Source of the DNA: Aphanomyces cochlioides
Taxonomy: Eukaryota; Oomycota; Saprolegniomycetes; Saprolegniales; Verrucalvaceae
Direction: 5' to 3'
Assembly (NCBI GenBank): GCA_019828595.1
Contig: JAHQRK010000004.1
Location: forward strand, 3,472,001-3,536,000
DNA length: 64,000 nt
The notes beneath the pieces were generated by a model. The model was not told where the DNA came from. It saw nothing but the letters and a program-made list of their open reading frames with translations, and made no database searches. Positions 24,079-35,527 of this stretch are shown in pieces (positions within the stretch are counted from its first letter, which is position 1; each line of letters starts with the position of its first letter). A program made the translations under genes and the position numbers.

Positions 24079-25263
24079 CTTGCAAATTCTTTAGTGGGTT
24101 TCCTTGACAACGTCAGAAAATCTTCAATTTAAAAAATCCAATAATTAAAACAAAATAATTAATTTATACTTAATTTCACTATGGAAAAGGAAAGGGTACT
24201 CATAAGTCGGAAAATGTAGGAGCTATATTTGATATTTTGATGAATCGTAGGAACAATATTCCGATATTTTCCATTTTTTCGAATAAAAAACCTCACACAT
24301 TAATTTGATTAAAGTATGAAATTCATTTTGATTGAAATTTTTGACAAATTGTAGACCGAAATTCCTACGATTCATTGACCAATCATACATCCAGAAAATC
24401 TCTTTATATTGACCAATCATAATGTTTATGCTATCGATCTTGTGTTTGGAGCGTATGAATGGGCGCCTAAGTTCACGAGCCGGTCAGAGCGGCACTGAAA
24501 TGCATATGCACCTTCTACTCATGTTAGGCTTAGTCATCTGAAGCTTCAGGCGACAACTCAAGCTCGATATAGAGAGAAAGACTTGACTGTGACTAGACGA
24601 CTGATACTTGTTATGTGTTTGATGCCCTCGACCAAATGGCTCATGTCGTGCCTCGCGTCCACCATAAACATAACTCAATAAAAAAATACCTTCGCGTTAC
24701 AAAGAACGTCCTTGCTCCCCCTTTGTTGTATGTGTATTATCTTACCACTGATTCACTTTGCTCATATTTGCCTCATGATGTGCATCAAGCAGACTGCGTC
24801 GTCAGACTGCATTGCATATCTCTAGGCAAGCGCATAATGTCGGATTACCTCCCTGAGTGAGGTGCTTGACGCATTCTAGATATTCTGAAACCTTTGCCAT
24901 GAAACATGTTTTCACAACACACAATCGTGATAATATATATTAAATTCATTTAAAAAACGCTTCGTTCGGCATTAGAAAACTACACATAGCATGTGCGCCA
25001 TCTGAGCTAGACACAAGCTGCTGGAGTTGGGACCATGTTAACTTCAACGTCGCTCACAAAGTTTCAACTTGGTGAATCGAACGATCTCAACTCAATTCAA
25101 ATTCAGCCAATAATTATGCGAAATTAATTTGATTCGTCAAAATCGAAATGTAGGCAATCCGTTCCTACGATTTCCAATCACAATACATAAATTGATAGTC
25201 GGATAAATTTATCCGGACATTATAATCTTGCAACCGAAGGTGCAATTTATTTCTTCGAGAAAA
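24079..25263. other. 1.2 kb intergenic region
   Basis: AT-rich, no gene seen. An imperfect inverted repeat pairs TGAATCGTAGGAA (24240) with TTCCTACGATTCA (24361). Two copies of GACCAATCAT (24389 and 24409) are CCAAT boxes. The last 70 bp hold the TTATCCGG promoter-like motif of the next gene. Confidence 0.4.
25199..25218. promoter_or_regulatory. palindromic promoter-like motif upstream of the RBM25-like gene
   Basis: GGATAAATTTATCCGGACAT lies about 50 bp before ATG 25264. It shares the TATCCGGA core with motifs upstream of four other genes in this window. Confidence 0.5.
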
Positions 25264-27264
25264 ATGAACCCTGGTGGTGGCCCTCCAATGCTTCCTCTCG
25301 GCGTCGTGCCGCCGATGATCCCGCTTGGATCTGTACCAATGCGTCCTCCTGCACAAGTATTGGGCCTGAAGCCGAGTTTGCCTCAAGAAATTGGCCCGAT
25401 CAACGTATTTGTGGGCAAATTACCCCCAGATCTCCACGACAATTATGTTCGAAACTTGCTAGAGGTATGTGGTGTTCATGCTGATGTATTGGATCTTTGA
25501 TGCTATCAATAGAGAGTTGGGACGGTAGTAAGCTGGAAGCGAACGACAGATCCAATCTCTGGCAAGCCCAAAGCGTTTGGCTATTGCACCTACGCAACAG
25601 CACTTGATTGCATTCGAGCGCTCAAGCTCCTCAACGGGTTTTCGCTCGACTCGAAGAACATTCTGCTCAAAGTGGATACATCAACACAAACCAAGTTGGA
25701 CGCGTACAGCGCTGCAATGCACCCACAACTCCAGTTTGAGGAAGATCGCAAGAATGATCGCATAGCAGCAATGCTTCAACGTTTATTTGAAGAACGCAGT
25801 GGATTGCACGGCGGATACAACAACGATATCGCGTCATGGGGAGATTTAGTCGAGCACGTTGACTCTGGTGTGTTTGAAGTCTTGCAGCATGATCTGATGG
25901 AACAATATAGGTGCAAAGGAAGTTGTTCGTGGCAACATGGTCATGAGTGAAGTGGAAAAATTCCGATTAGCGCAAGAAGAACGCGCGGCACAGCTCGAAG
26001 CCAAGCGACTCGCTTTGATCCAAGAGAAGCTTCGCAAAGACAAAGAAGAGGCTGACAAGAAGTAGGCACATCTTTAGGGTGTCTCTCGAATTGACCCTTC
26101 GGCTTGTAGAGATGCAGAGGCAAAGGAAGAAGCTGAAAAGGCGGCCAAGTCTGAAGCGGTGGCTCAAAATGAACGTGATTCCCGTCGGAGTGACCGACGC
26201 GATGATCGACGTGACGACCGACGAGACGATCGCCGCGGTGCTTCTCCTCGCCGAGATAGACGTCGTGATCGTAGTCGGAGTCGCAGTCGGAGTCGAGATC
26301 GGCGGTACAGAGATTCTCGTCGCCGAAGCCGCAGCCGTAGTCGTGATCGCAGCCGAGACCGTAGCCGAGATCGCGGTCGTCAGAGATTCAGAAGCTCTGA
26401 ACGATCAGAACAATCCAAGAGCAGCCCTGCCAAACAAGCTCCAGCTCCATCCTCGGCATCATCCTCTGCAACGTCTGCTCCTACAACAGCTCCCATGGTG
26501 GAGGAAGTGAAGAAGCACAATGGACCCGTGGGCAAGATTGAAATGAAGTTGCAAAAGAAAGACAAGGAGACGAAGGCCCCGAGGTACAAATCTCTCAACG
26601 AGAGTGACGCTGAGCTTACTGGTAGCACAACTGTTCCCCCGGTCTCAAATCCAGTCTTCCGTGTCGAAGACGAGGAAGAGGAGAAACCTCAACGCGGCTT
26701 TGTGCCATTGGATTACACGGATGAGGAAAAGTTAGCAGCGACGCTGGAAGCCCAGGTATGTCGGCAGGTTGTCACGTCCCCATTCACCTTTCTCGCCAAT
26801 AGGTAGCGCGAACTGTTGCGCGCATCAACAGTCGCTCTGATGTAAGTGGAAGCACGATGGGATTTGATGACGAGCTGGTGGTGTAGGGACTGGAAGGCAT
26901 TATCAAGAACATTCCGACTGACCCCAAGGGCTTGTTCAGATATCCGATGGATTGGCGTGCTGTGGAACAGGTATACTGATTGAGAGTGTCACGAAGTTGT
27001 GACCGATATTGGTTTCTGTAGTACAAGCTCGTGGATGAGAAGATGAAGCCATGGGTGAAGAAGAAGATTGTCGAATACCTCGGCGAAGAAGAAGATACGT
27101 TGATTGGATTCATCTTACGGCAATTGAGCCAACGTGCAGGAGCGCAATCGATCGTGGACGAGTTGACACCTGTATTGGAGCAGGATGCCGAAGTGTTTGT
27201 CATGTCAATGTGGCGCAAATTGATCTTCGAAGTCATTCGGGCCGTCGCCGACCACGAAAAGTAA
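25264..27264 (+). CDS. RBM25: RBM25-like splicing factor (RRM, RS-like region, PWI domain)
   Basis: Seven exons, 25264-25464, 25513-25867, 25911-26061, 26110-26755, 26803-26841, 26887-26970, 27022-27264, all in frame (572 aa). Order: a Pro/Met/Gly-rich lead; an RRM (NVFVGKLPPDLHDNYVRNLL ... FGYCTYATALDCIRALKLLN, about residues 47-125); a helical Lys/Glu region; an Arg/Asp/Ser-rich block (about 245-325, RRDDRR and RSRSRSRDRR repeats); an acidic linker; and a C-terminal PWI domain (MKPWVKKKIVEYLGEEED). This is the exact layout of RBM25/Snu71-type U1 snRNP-associated factors, which influence 5' splice-site choice in the nucleus. The promoter motif and start context support ATG 25264. Confidence 0.9.
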
Positions 27265-27393
27265 GAGTCGCGTCTCTAATACGTTCTGTGCTAATGAAAA
27301 GGTCATCCTCCTCTCTCTCCACCGCGCTATGCGACTCTGGTTGTCGTCAGAAGTGGGAATATATTGGAGGAGCAGAGTTACGTGAGGTACGTA

Positions 27394-27648
27394 CTACTTG
27401 AATCTCCTCAGATCTTTCTGAATCTCTTCCTTGAACGCTTGCGCGAACTCCTTGACATGTTTGATCGCTGGCACGGCCTCTTCAGGCTTGATATCCTTTT
27501 CCGCCATTTCAGCCATCGCCTTCTTCGTTTGCTCTACTTGCAAGTGCGTGCGCAACGCAAAGTTTTGGAACGTCTTGTTGCTCGCAAGCGCCTTGACGGC
27601 TTGTTCATTGAGCAAGTTACTTAGCGCGCGGCGAAAGAACTCAGCCAT
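27394..27648 (-). CDS. small helical protein of unknown function (84 aa)
   Basis: One exon from ATG 27648 (MAEFFRRALSNLLNEQAVKA) to the stop at 27394. Charged and mostly helical (QVEQTKKAMAEMAEKD; HVKEFAQAFKEEIQKDLRRF), with no signal peptide or transmembrane helix. The 35 in-frame residues upstream are not included because the shared promoter motif lies inside that stretch. The amphipathic N-terminus could be a mitochondrial presequence. Family not recognised. Confidence 0.55.
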   Translation of the reverse strand: MAEFFRRALSNLLNEQAVKALASNKTFQNFALRTHLQVEQTKKAMAEMAEKDIKPEEAVPAIKHVKEFAQAFKEEIQKDLRRFK

Positions 27649-27713
27649 TGGCAAATCTTGGATTGGATGGAACTCGACCACCTTCGATTCATTCACAAAA
27701 TATATTGGAACAC

Positions 27714-27740
27714 ATATCCGGATAAATCTTCCGGATAATC
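27714..27740. promoter_or_regulatory. double TCCGGATAA motif upstream of the 84-aa gene
   Basis: TATCCGGATAAATC is followed at once by TTCCGGATAATC, two copies of the palindromic core about 70-90 bp upstream of ATG 27648 on the minus strand. A paired arrangement also occurs upstream of the RPA14 gene. Confidence 0.5.
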
Positions 27741-27872
27741 TCGCAGCAATCAATTAAATAAATATCTTGCAAAACGTAAGGAAAGGCAGAAATTAAAAAA
27801 TTCTCGACTTTCTGGATTATTCAGTGATTTAATTCGAAAAATATAATTAAGGGCCCGTCTGGATGCCACCTA

Positions 27873-29417
27873 CTGTAAAATCTCTAATAATGGCAGGGGG
27901 CTACTAAAAATAGTAGCCTCCCTGAGGGGGGCCACTATTAGAAAACCCTCAAAATATTATATTTACAAAAAGGGTGATATATATAGTTTGATAGGTATTA
28001 AGAATCACAAGCAACACGAGTCATTTCTCGAAAGGCGATGAAGCAGTCGTTCCCCACCAAGACGAAGATACAGGCAGTGAAGTATGCTCAGCAGCATACT
28101 GTTGCAGCTGCATCAAGGAAGTTCAAGGTCGACGCAGCGTGCATAAGACGTTGGCGGAAGCAGCTTTCTCGTCTCAGTGAAGCGAAGAGTGGATCGAAGC
28201 GAATGACAGGCGGCGGAAGAAAGCTCACGAGCGACCAACACGACAGCATTGTCTTCGAGCGCATTCTCTATGAACGGTGAATGAATTTTCGTGTTACTCG
28301 CTCAACAATCGTTCAATGGGGAAAAGAGCTCGCAGATGAGCTTGACGTGTCACTTGTTTGCTCGGATGGATGGCTTGAGAAGTTCTTGCAACGCCACGAC
28401 CTTGTATTGAGAAAAGGAACGCGCAAGCCTATTCTCTCCCCTGAAGAAATTGTGAATCGTGGTGTTGCGTTCATTCAGCAAGTACGTCGCGTTGTTCGTG
28501 AGAACCAAGTTCCTCTGGACAATATCTACAACATTGATGAGAGTGCGGTCTTCATGGACCATGACAACCAAAGCACAATTGACTTTCGCGGCGCACGAGA
28601 TATTCCTATCAAGTCATTTGGTTTTGAGAAGTCCCGTATAACTGCTGTATTTACTGCAAGTGCTACAGGAAGAAAGCTGAAGCCATGTCTCCTTTTGAAA
28701 CCAACAAGTGAAACTCCCCATGGTTGTCACACCAAGCACAATTTGATCCATTGCTATGTTCAAAATGCTTGGATGAACTCGCGTTCTTTTGTGGATTTCA
28801 TATCGTTCAACTTTGCTTTCCACCCTCGCCCTCTTTTGCTTGTCTTTGACAGTGCAAAGTGTCATATCAGTCGTGAGGTAAAGTTGTTCCTGCATCAGCA
28901 GGATATTCTCTTTGTTGTGGTCCCAGGGGGAATGACTCCATTCCTCCAACCTGCAGATGTGAGTTGGTTCAAGCCATTGAAAACTGCGCTTGCTCATCAA
29001 ATTGACAACTGGAAGCGTTGTGGACCCTTTGAATATACTCGCGGGGAGCGCATCAAGGCACCATCGTCAGATGTGTTTGGTCCTTGGGTCGCTGAAGCCT
29101 GGTCGAAAGTGACTTCTGCTGTTATCAAGAGAAGTTTTACCAAATGCGTGCTAGGGAACGACAAGGAATTGCTGCTTTCGAGCCATCCTGCCTATGGCGA
29201 GCAGTTTATTTCAGCTTTGGGCAGTATTGTCGATCCCACAGGTGACTTCGACGACTTGATCGACGAATTCGACGACCTTCTTGTTGTTGATGAGTAGACA
29301 CTCCACAAATGAATGCTTAGTCATTTTGATCGAAATTTAAAGATATTGAAGTATAGGGTGAAGTGGAACATGGGGAGGCCACAATTGGAGAGGAGGCCAT
29401 TATTAGAGATTTTACAG
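27873..29417 (+). mobile_element. pogo-like transposon (1545 bp) with 22-bp perfect TIRs
   Basis: The ends CTGTAAAATCTCTAATAA + TGGC and their inverted complement match perfectly over 22 bp and are flanked by TA (27871-27872, 29418-29419). It carries a single pogo/Tigger-type transposase on the plus strand. The perfect TIRs imply recent arrival. Confidence 0.85.
28038..29297 (+). pseudogene. pogo/Tigger-like transposase with one in-frame TGA
   Basis: Starts at ATG 28038. The N-terminal psq-type HTH (KTKIQAVKYAQQHTVAAASR KFKVDAACIRRWRK) is followed by a CENP-B-like second HTH (TRSTIVQWGKELADELDV; DGWLEKFLQRHDL) and the DDE_1 core: IYNIDESAVFMD, LLVFDSAKCHIS and PFLQPADVSWFKPLKTAL, the pogo-type Asp triad. 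A TGA at 28278-28280 interrupts the same frame between ILYER and MNFRVTRST; the rest is open to the stop at 29297. Separate translation of a 338-residue C-terminal product from ATG 28281 is conceivable but would lack the first HTH. Confidence 0.85.
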
Positions 29418-29481
29418 TATTATTGAGATAATTCGCAATATTTTGATCAATTATTGCATAATTTTGATTATCGCAAAATGC

Positions 29482-29649
29482 ACTGTCTGGATGCCAAATA
29501 TTGCATAAATTTTATTGCAATAATTTATTTCAAAACAGGCCAAATATGCAATAAATAATATTCTACTCAAAGAAGAATATTTTCCCCAATATCGTATAAT
29601 CCACACAAATTCCCAATGATTATTTTATTTTCGTGGGAATCCAGACAGT
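29482..29649. repeat. inner short inverted-repeat unit within the MITE
   Basis: ACTGTCTGGATGCC at 29482 and its near inverted complement (GGAATCCAGACAGT, ending 29649) repeat the terminal motif of the surrounding MITE. This suggests a smaller MITE of the same family nested inside the larger one, or an internal duplication of its end. Confidence 0.5.
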
Positions 29650-29768
29650 CCGAAATTTTAATTATCGTGATATTATAATACGTGGTTTGTATTATTTTGA
29701 CCAAAATACAAAATATCACATAACGAATTTTCACAATATTTTTTATTTGGCATCCAGACAAGCCCTAA

Positions 29769-30222
29769 TTAATGACATTCATCAACTTTTACAGTGCGTA
29801 ACATATTGAAATTAAGGGGTTTACAGTGCAAACTTCATTGTTTTTTCCAAAAAAGTGATATTTTTTCTCTTTGTTTATACTTGAAATTTGTATTGAATGA
29901 TTTGAATTTATTTCTCAATGGAACTTCGCAGAGCAAATTGCACTGTGAATTCATTGGCCATTCTCCAGAATTCACAGAAAAATACTAGACTTTTCTATGC
30001 ATTTACAGAAATTTTGTCCAGGGATTTTCCAGGAATCACAAAGTAAATTTTTGTTTTAATTAAATTTGGACATGATGTTTGTATGCTATAAAATATTTTT
30101 GAGAAAGATTTGAGTGGTCAAGAACGCACAGAAGGATCTTTCTGCGGGAATATAAGCCAATCATAAAACAGGAAAAAAGACAATTTGACAAAGAATCACT
30201 GTCACTTTCTCTTTTGTCATAT
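29769..30222. other. AT-rich spacer between the MITE and the Crypton relic
   Basis: No gene or clear repeat was recognised. It probably includes the undetermined 5' end of the following element. Confidence 0.3.
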
Positions 30223-32178
30223 AGGATGGAGGACGATCGGCGTGGTTTTACAATTGCAGATGCAAGAAGAAATCGCATATCGGAAGAGTCTAGGGCGAAA
30301 TATATGTGGTGTGAACCAGATTAAAAAATGGTGTTCTCATACTGGCAGGAACAACCTTCTTAAGCCATGCGATGAGTCAAAAGACGGAACTACCATTGAT
30401 CTCTCTGTGTTTTCCTATGACCATTTTCTGCAATTTATAGAATGGTGCATTCAAAACAAACCGAAGCTTACCGCTGGGACCCTCAGTGGTTATCGTAGCT
30501 CATTGAAGAGCTTATACAGAGACAAAAATGTAGCTCTTCCTGACGAGTATGGTGATGATCTCAAATTGGTCTTTTCTGGTAGAGTATGGTTTATATAGAT
30601 AATCATTTAATTTACTCTGGTAGAGTATGGTTTATATAGATAATCATTTAATTTACAATAGGTATCAAAAAGTCAATGGCAACCAACATGCAAGTTGGTG
30701 ACAAAGATTACACAGGAAAAAGGCCTCTTACATTTATGATGTATGAGTCACTTGCTGAAAAAAGCCTTCAACTGAGCGACAGTGGCTTTACCCATCTTTA
30801 CTTGATAATTACGTGGAATTTAATGTGTAGATCGCAATCCACAGAAACAATAAGGTTTACCCTTTTCAAATAGCTTAAATTTAACTTCATTAGATTTGAT
30901 CATATCTCGAGTGAAGATGATGCAATTGGCATCACGTTTTTCAAAACAAAGTCTCAACAAGAAGGTATAAACATAGTGATTTTAAATTAATTTATTATAG
31001 GAACAACAAATAAGGATCCAAGGCATTGTTATGCAAATCTTTTGAAGCCAGGAATTTGCTTGTTTGTCGCTTTGGGGCTTTATCTTTCTTGTAATAGCCA
31101 AATTTCCACTGGAGCCCTTTTCCTAGGCTCAAAACAAAAGGTAAAATAAGTTTAAATGGAAGGAGAAATCTTGAAATGATGTATTGTTTGGTGACGAATC
31201 CCCAGTTCTCCAATCAACGGGTGTGCCCCCTCACGTGAAGGTATACAAGCAATTGGATCGTAACCATGACTCGATTATTAGTATTCCTCCGAAAGTCTTG
31301 AATGGAGTGCGACAAATTATGGAGGAGTATTCAGTTGCAGCAGGATCTATTACACCTGCTTTATTGGAAAAATCAATTCAAAATGCTCTGGCCTCCGTGT
31401 TAAATCCATTATCTACTATGACAAAAGAATCTGAAACTACATCCATTGCCAGAGATCAAGCGTTCTTTTGGGGTGGGAGATTTCATATGCTCCCCGATAA
31501 TTTTGTATTCCCAAGCGTTGACTTACTCACTGCTTGGAAATTGTGGTGGCTTGGAAATCATTCTAGAAATATCGTGCCTTATCGTAAGATTCATTTGATT
31601 GACTTACCAAACAAGAGAGAGCGAAAAATCATGGCTGAATGGCGTTTTCTAATGAATAAAATGACAAATTTCCTTGAGCAGACGACACGTACCAAGATAA
31701 TTGCTTCGCCTGACGAAACAACTGTGATGAAGTGGTTCGAGAAAGTTAGTCCGTTGTTTTCATTTCTGTCAGATGACGGCAGGAAACGACGGACTCCACA
31801 GCTCAAGATTTTGACGGTCGTTCGTGCCGTCCGAGTTCATGAAGGACTCCTTGACGACCAGCCCCGAAACAAGCGCAGACTTCAATAGACCCCACAGTGC
31901 AGCGAAGAGAGAGGGAGCCAGGCAACGCACCAACTCAAGAGCCACAGAAAAAAAGCAGGACGAAGGGAGAGAAAAGCCAAAAAGCCACAAGAAGACGAGC
32001 AGAACAAGCAGAAACACGAACCAGCCACTCAAACAGACCACCAGACGGAGACAAGAAGCAAAGCGAAACAGGCCGAGCCTTGAGAACATCGACGGTACTC
32101 TACAAAGATGATAATATAGTTTGTCTTGTGCAATACATGTCCACATACCATTCCACAAGCTTGCGGTGGCACCTTTGA
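30223..32178 (+). pseudogene. degenerate Crypton (tyrosine-recombinase transposon)
   Basis: The reading starts at ATG 30223 (MEDDRRGFTIADARRNRISE), shifts frame near 30313, then continues with QIKKWCSHTG, IDLSVFSYDHFLQFIEWCIQ and LTAGTLSGYRSSLKSLYRD (SAM-like core-binding domain). After an intron comes the recombinase region (SGFTHLYLIITWNLMCRSQS with the first catalytic Arg; DPRHCYANLLKPGIC). The catalytic C-terminal part with His/Arg/Tyr is not found intact. Downstream is a GCR1_C-like DNA-binding domain (DQAFFWGGRFHMLPDNFVFP ... LLTAWKLWWLG), then a Lys/Arg/Glu-rich tail. This order is that of Cryptons, which integrate through a circular intermediate. Frameshift and missing motifs make it inactive. 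Confidence 0.6.
30576..30657 (+). repeat. 41-bp tandem duplication inside a Crypton intron
   Basis: The unit beginning CTGGTAGAGTATGGTTTATA occurs twice, back to back (30576 and 30617), essentially identical. Each copy contains a possible splice donor, so the duplication created two candidate donors. Confidence 0.85.
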
Positions 32179-33096
32179 GGTTTTCAACTGCGGAAAATGG
32201 CACGGGCGCCAAGTCGAAACTTTAAAGCCAATCAAACATTGATATTAGCTCAATGCAATATGATTGGTCTAAAAGAACCGTACAGACTCAAATTTCTGTG
32301 GATTCCGAAGACAAGTCAATCATATGCTGATAAAATAACGAAACCCGCCCAATGATTGTTCCCAGCGCAGGAAAAAGTAGTTGAAAGCTAATCTAAACTC
32401 CTTTACGGGGACATTAAACTAGAAAACAGTACTCACTGTGACTGAATAAGGGTCTAGAATCGGAATGCACTTAAATTTGTACTCGGATTCATGCGAAATT
32501 CAATTCAAATGCTAACAGATTGAAAACTTGTTCCATGTCGAGAGAGGATATATAGTCTATAACTCAACATTTTGATTGCTAGCTATAGAGAAAGATGTTT
32601 GTAAATGTCTTTCAGGATTTTTACCGATGCAATGCATGTCAAAGAGTTGGTGCTGTCTTTACTTGCACAAGTTAAGCAACGCAATCTCGAAAAAAGGATT
32701 GAAACAAAAGTAGATAAACAGCTTTCGCCTTAAATGTTTGATTTATGTTCTCTATGAGGCTTTAAACAACGTCGGGGTATCACGAGGTCGTATGTGATGT
32801 CAACTTTCCAAGCCCTTTGTCCAGGAACGCTGAAATCGTTCTGTCGTTGATTTAATTCAGAGAAATAGGAGTGAATTCATCTTAATTTATTTGCTCAGTT
32901 AACATCATTATTGCTACCGGAGGCGTGCAAAAATTGGTCGTAGCTCGGCAAGCATGAGCGTGGGGTGATGGATCTCTGTCAACTCACACAACTTTGATGT
33001 ATGACTTCATATATATAGCCAATTGAAACTACTTTAACTTTGGATTGGACAAAATCAAAATGCCAATGCAATCCACACTGTAAATTCCGAAGACAA
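32179..33096. other. 0.9 kb intergenic region without recognisable genes
   Basis: AT-rich, with many stops in all frames. CCAAT motifs lie near 32223 and, inverted (ATTGGT), near 32261. Nothing else could be assigned. Confidence 0.35.
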
Positions 33097-33726
33097 TACT
33101 ACTCTGGTCCGAAATAATTGCTACAGTTACATTCTCTGCAGAATTTTTTTCAAAAATAATCGAAATATTCAACGCTGATTGGCTCAGTAGACAGCTCAGG
33201 ATCTCCTCTTTGATTGGTTAATTTGTGGAAACTACAATTCGTCTCCGTTGGCGAGATATGGTGTGTCAAAGTTGACCGACCAGGCGGATAGATCACATTT
33301 TTTCGCTGTGGGTTCACTGTAGGAATTGAGCCCAAGTTAATCACATATCTAGATTCAGCATCAAAGATAGATGGTGTTAACATAGCAACACTACTGGTTC
33401 TTGGTGTATAGCCCGGTTGCAGGTCGTCAGAAGTCTGGAACCTATCAAACCTAGAGATGACTGTCAAACATAGCGCTCTCGCGATGAGAGCCACCAATAG
33501 CCACACCTGACATGCGCTATAACATACCTGACATATTAGAGAGGTTTTGCAAACCGTCCGTGCACTGTCCGTGCACTACAACACCATGTGTTTGACAAAA
33601 GCAGAGTTTTCCTTTCAGACTTCATTAAAGAACCCTCGTGAATTAATAATTTACCCCTGGAAATGGCCATTTGTAGGGATAACTGCCACTACCCCTACAT
33701 TGGCCATTGTCTTCCATCCAGTCAGT

Positions 33727-34422
33727 ATGTCTGCCGCGATCAAGACCCGCTTTTCAGACGCCGAAGACGTCATCATCCTCCGTGAAGTTAATGCCAAGCT
33801 GCCTTTCATGTCTAAGCGTGGCACTGTTATGCAAGCGTGGAACGCAGTCGCAGAAGCCGTGTCGCTGGATGAGAGCTTCAATCGACCAGGCTTCGATGGA
33901 AAAAGAGCCCAAAACCGTTTCACTCTGTTGATGGAAGCTCACAAAACACACAACACTGCGTCGGCACAGGCCTCGGGTGTGGACGAGGAATACGACGAAA
34001 AGACTATGCTGCTAGACGAGTTGACAGCAGCTTATGATGACTGGAAGTCTGAGGACAAAGCACGATTAGACGAGGCTCAAAGACAAGCTGAGCATATTGA
34101 GTCATTGGGAGCGACGGTCCGAGAAGAGGCCATGAAGTCTTTGGGTAAAAGAAAAGCATCGAGCCAGGAAGTTGATCCTGGTAACTCTACAAGTGGCGGC
34201 GGCAACATCATCAAGATGATGAAAATTCTTCACGACGACAGCGCCGCTGATCTTGAATTCCGCAAATACCAGTACGAGAAAGATCTTGAAGAACGCGAAA
34301 AAATTCGCACAATGGAGTTTGAGGAGCGAAAACGTGAAAGAGAATTATTCATTGAGCAAATGCGTATGCAGCACGAGGTATTAGTCAAGCTGTTATCATC
34401 TAAGAATGAAGCAAAAGAGTAG
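33727..34422 (+). CDS. Harbinger Myb/SANT-like accessory protein (231 aa)
   Basis: Intronless, from ATG 33727. The N-terminal Myb/SANT-like trihelix has the expected aromatic spacing (RFSDAEDVIILREV ... QAWNAVAEAV ... FDGKRAQNRFTLLMEAH). An acidic, helical middle follows, then a long charged coiled coil at the C-terminus (EKDLEEREKIRTMEFEERKR). In Harbinger elements this protein binds the element's ends and carries the transposase into the nucleus (family knowledge). The frame is intact, unlike its partner. Confidence 0.8.
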   Translation: MSAAIKTRFSDAEDVIILREVNAKLPFMSKRGTVMQAWNAVAEAVSLDESFNRPGFDGKRAQNRFTLLMEAHKTHNTASAQASGVDEEYDEKTMLLDELTAAYDDWKSEDKARLDEAQRQAEHIESLGATVREEAMKSLGKRKASSQEVDPGNSTSGGGNIIKMMKILHDDSAADLEFRKYQYEKDLEEREKIRTMEFEERKRERELFIEQMRMQHEVLVKLLSSKNEAKE

Positions 34423-34434
34423 ATGCTATCCTCA

Positions 34435-35527
34435 TTATATGTTAATAACATCGAGCGTATCAAGATAAACTTCTAAACTAGGTGGATCGAGAGCAAAGAA
34501 CTTACTGACTTGATTGCCCCCAAAGTGACAGCAATGACAGTTTGTCAGAAGCATTGCTACGCAAACAACTTTGGCCACAGGTGATAGCTGAATCTTTGAC
34601 AGTAATTCGAAAGTGATGAATGACCACAGAGTCTTGACAATTTTGAAACTCCACTCGACAGATTGTCTAACACGACTCATCCATTGATTGAATTGCTTTT
34701 GAGTGTTGTTGAGACCATTTCCTTTAAATCCAGAAAGCATAAATTCACTCACGCTGTAGGCGGGGTCTCCATAGATACATCGGCCGCCAAATACATTTTT
34801 GTTTCGTTGGAAAAAATCCAACAGACGGCTGTGTCGAAGTAGAGTAGTGTCATGCCTTCGTCCTTCGACTGGGCCAAAAAAGCGTATAGATATACCGTCG
34901 GGTGTTGTCACAGCTTGATAGTTTAGACAATGCATCCTTTTATGGCCGCTGTAGACTTCTTTTTGAAGATTTTCCCCGCTCCTGTTAGCCGAGATACGAC
35001 AGGTCTGCAGTTTAGTCCCGTCGATAAATCCAAGCACATGTGACGTTGGGGCGCCTTTTTTGTATAGCATCGCAGTATCGGGCAATGTTCTTTTCCACAA
35101 GCTTGAGGTTGAAATACAACAATTCATTCCATGTATCGTAGATGTCGCTGATAACATGCATGAATATATCACACAAGACTGAACGAGACCGCCCAAAAGT
35201 CGATGACATGTCAAAGAAACATTTTGGAAAAGCTAAGCGTGATAAAACAATGCACATGGCTTTGTCTCGCGTCACACGATTTCGATTCGCAGTGATAACA
35301 ACTGCTGGGAGCCCCAGCAAGAACGACAATTTCTGAATACCACCAACGTCAAAGCGAAACATGAGGATGGCATTCGCATCTTGGATTGTAGAAAGGTGGA
35401 ATCGTACAGCCGGAATAAGAGGCCGCTCGACATGTTGAGAGGCTAGCAAGACGAGAAAGAATCGTCGCTGCCGCCGAGTCTTCACCAAAGCGAGCAAAGC
35501 AGCAAGGTCCCTTTGAGAGAATGACAT
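34435..35527 (-). pseudogene. PIF/Harbinger DDE transposase, single frameshift
   Basis: Start at ATG 35527 (MSFSQRDLAALLALVKTRRQ). The N-terminal HTH part (FGRSRSVLCDIFMHVISDIY) reads to CDAIQK. A run of six A at about 35064 then puts the rest one base out of frame: the DDE domain (LGFIDGTKLQTCR, CIYGDPAYSVS, RQSVEWSFKIVKTLW; Asp, Asp, Glu) continues in another frame to the stop at 34435. The homopolymer makes a one-base slip, real or from sequencing, the simplest reason; otherwise the gene looks intact. Confidence 0.8.

Larger units (their letters stand above)
27851..29765. mobile_element. Harbinger-like MITE, split by a pogo-like insertion
   Basis: TIRs are GGGCCCGTCTGGATGCCA (27851-27868) and the inverted complement of GGGCTTGTCTGGATGCCA (29748-29765). 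Both are bordered by TAA (27848-27850; 29766-29768), a target duplication typical of PIF/Harbinger. Removing the pogo element (27873-29417 plus one TA) leaves only about 370 bp of very AT-rich DNA, so this is a MITE without a gene. The pogo element jumped in close to the left TIR. Confidence 0.75.

Noticed and set aside
27431..27757. 108-residue plus-strand frame
   Set aside because: Antisense to the 84-residue helical protein and includes the promoter motif; composition is Ser/Cys-rich as expected of an antisense frame.
31769..32212. 147-residue, very hydrophobic minus-strand frame
   Set aside because: Antisense of the Lys/Arg/Glu-rich Crypton tail; AAG/GAG codons read backwards give Leu/Phe-rich peptides. 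No independent support.
33150..33506. 118-residue minus-strand frame inside the mariner-type element
   Set aside because: No transposase motif or conserved feature; lies within the non-autonomous shell and is likely chance.
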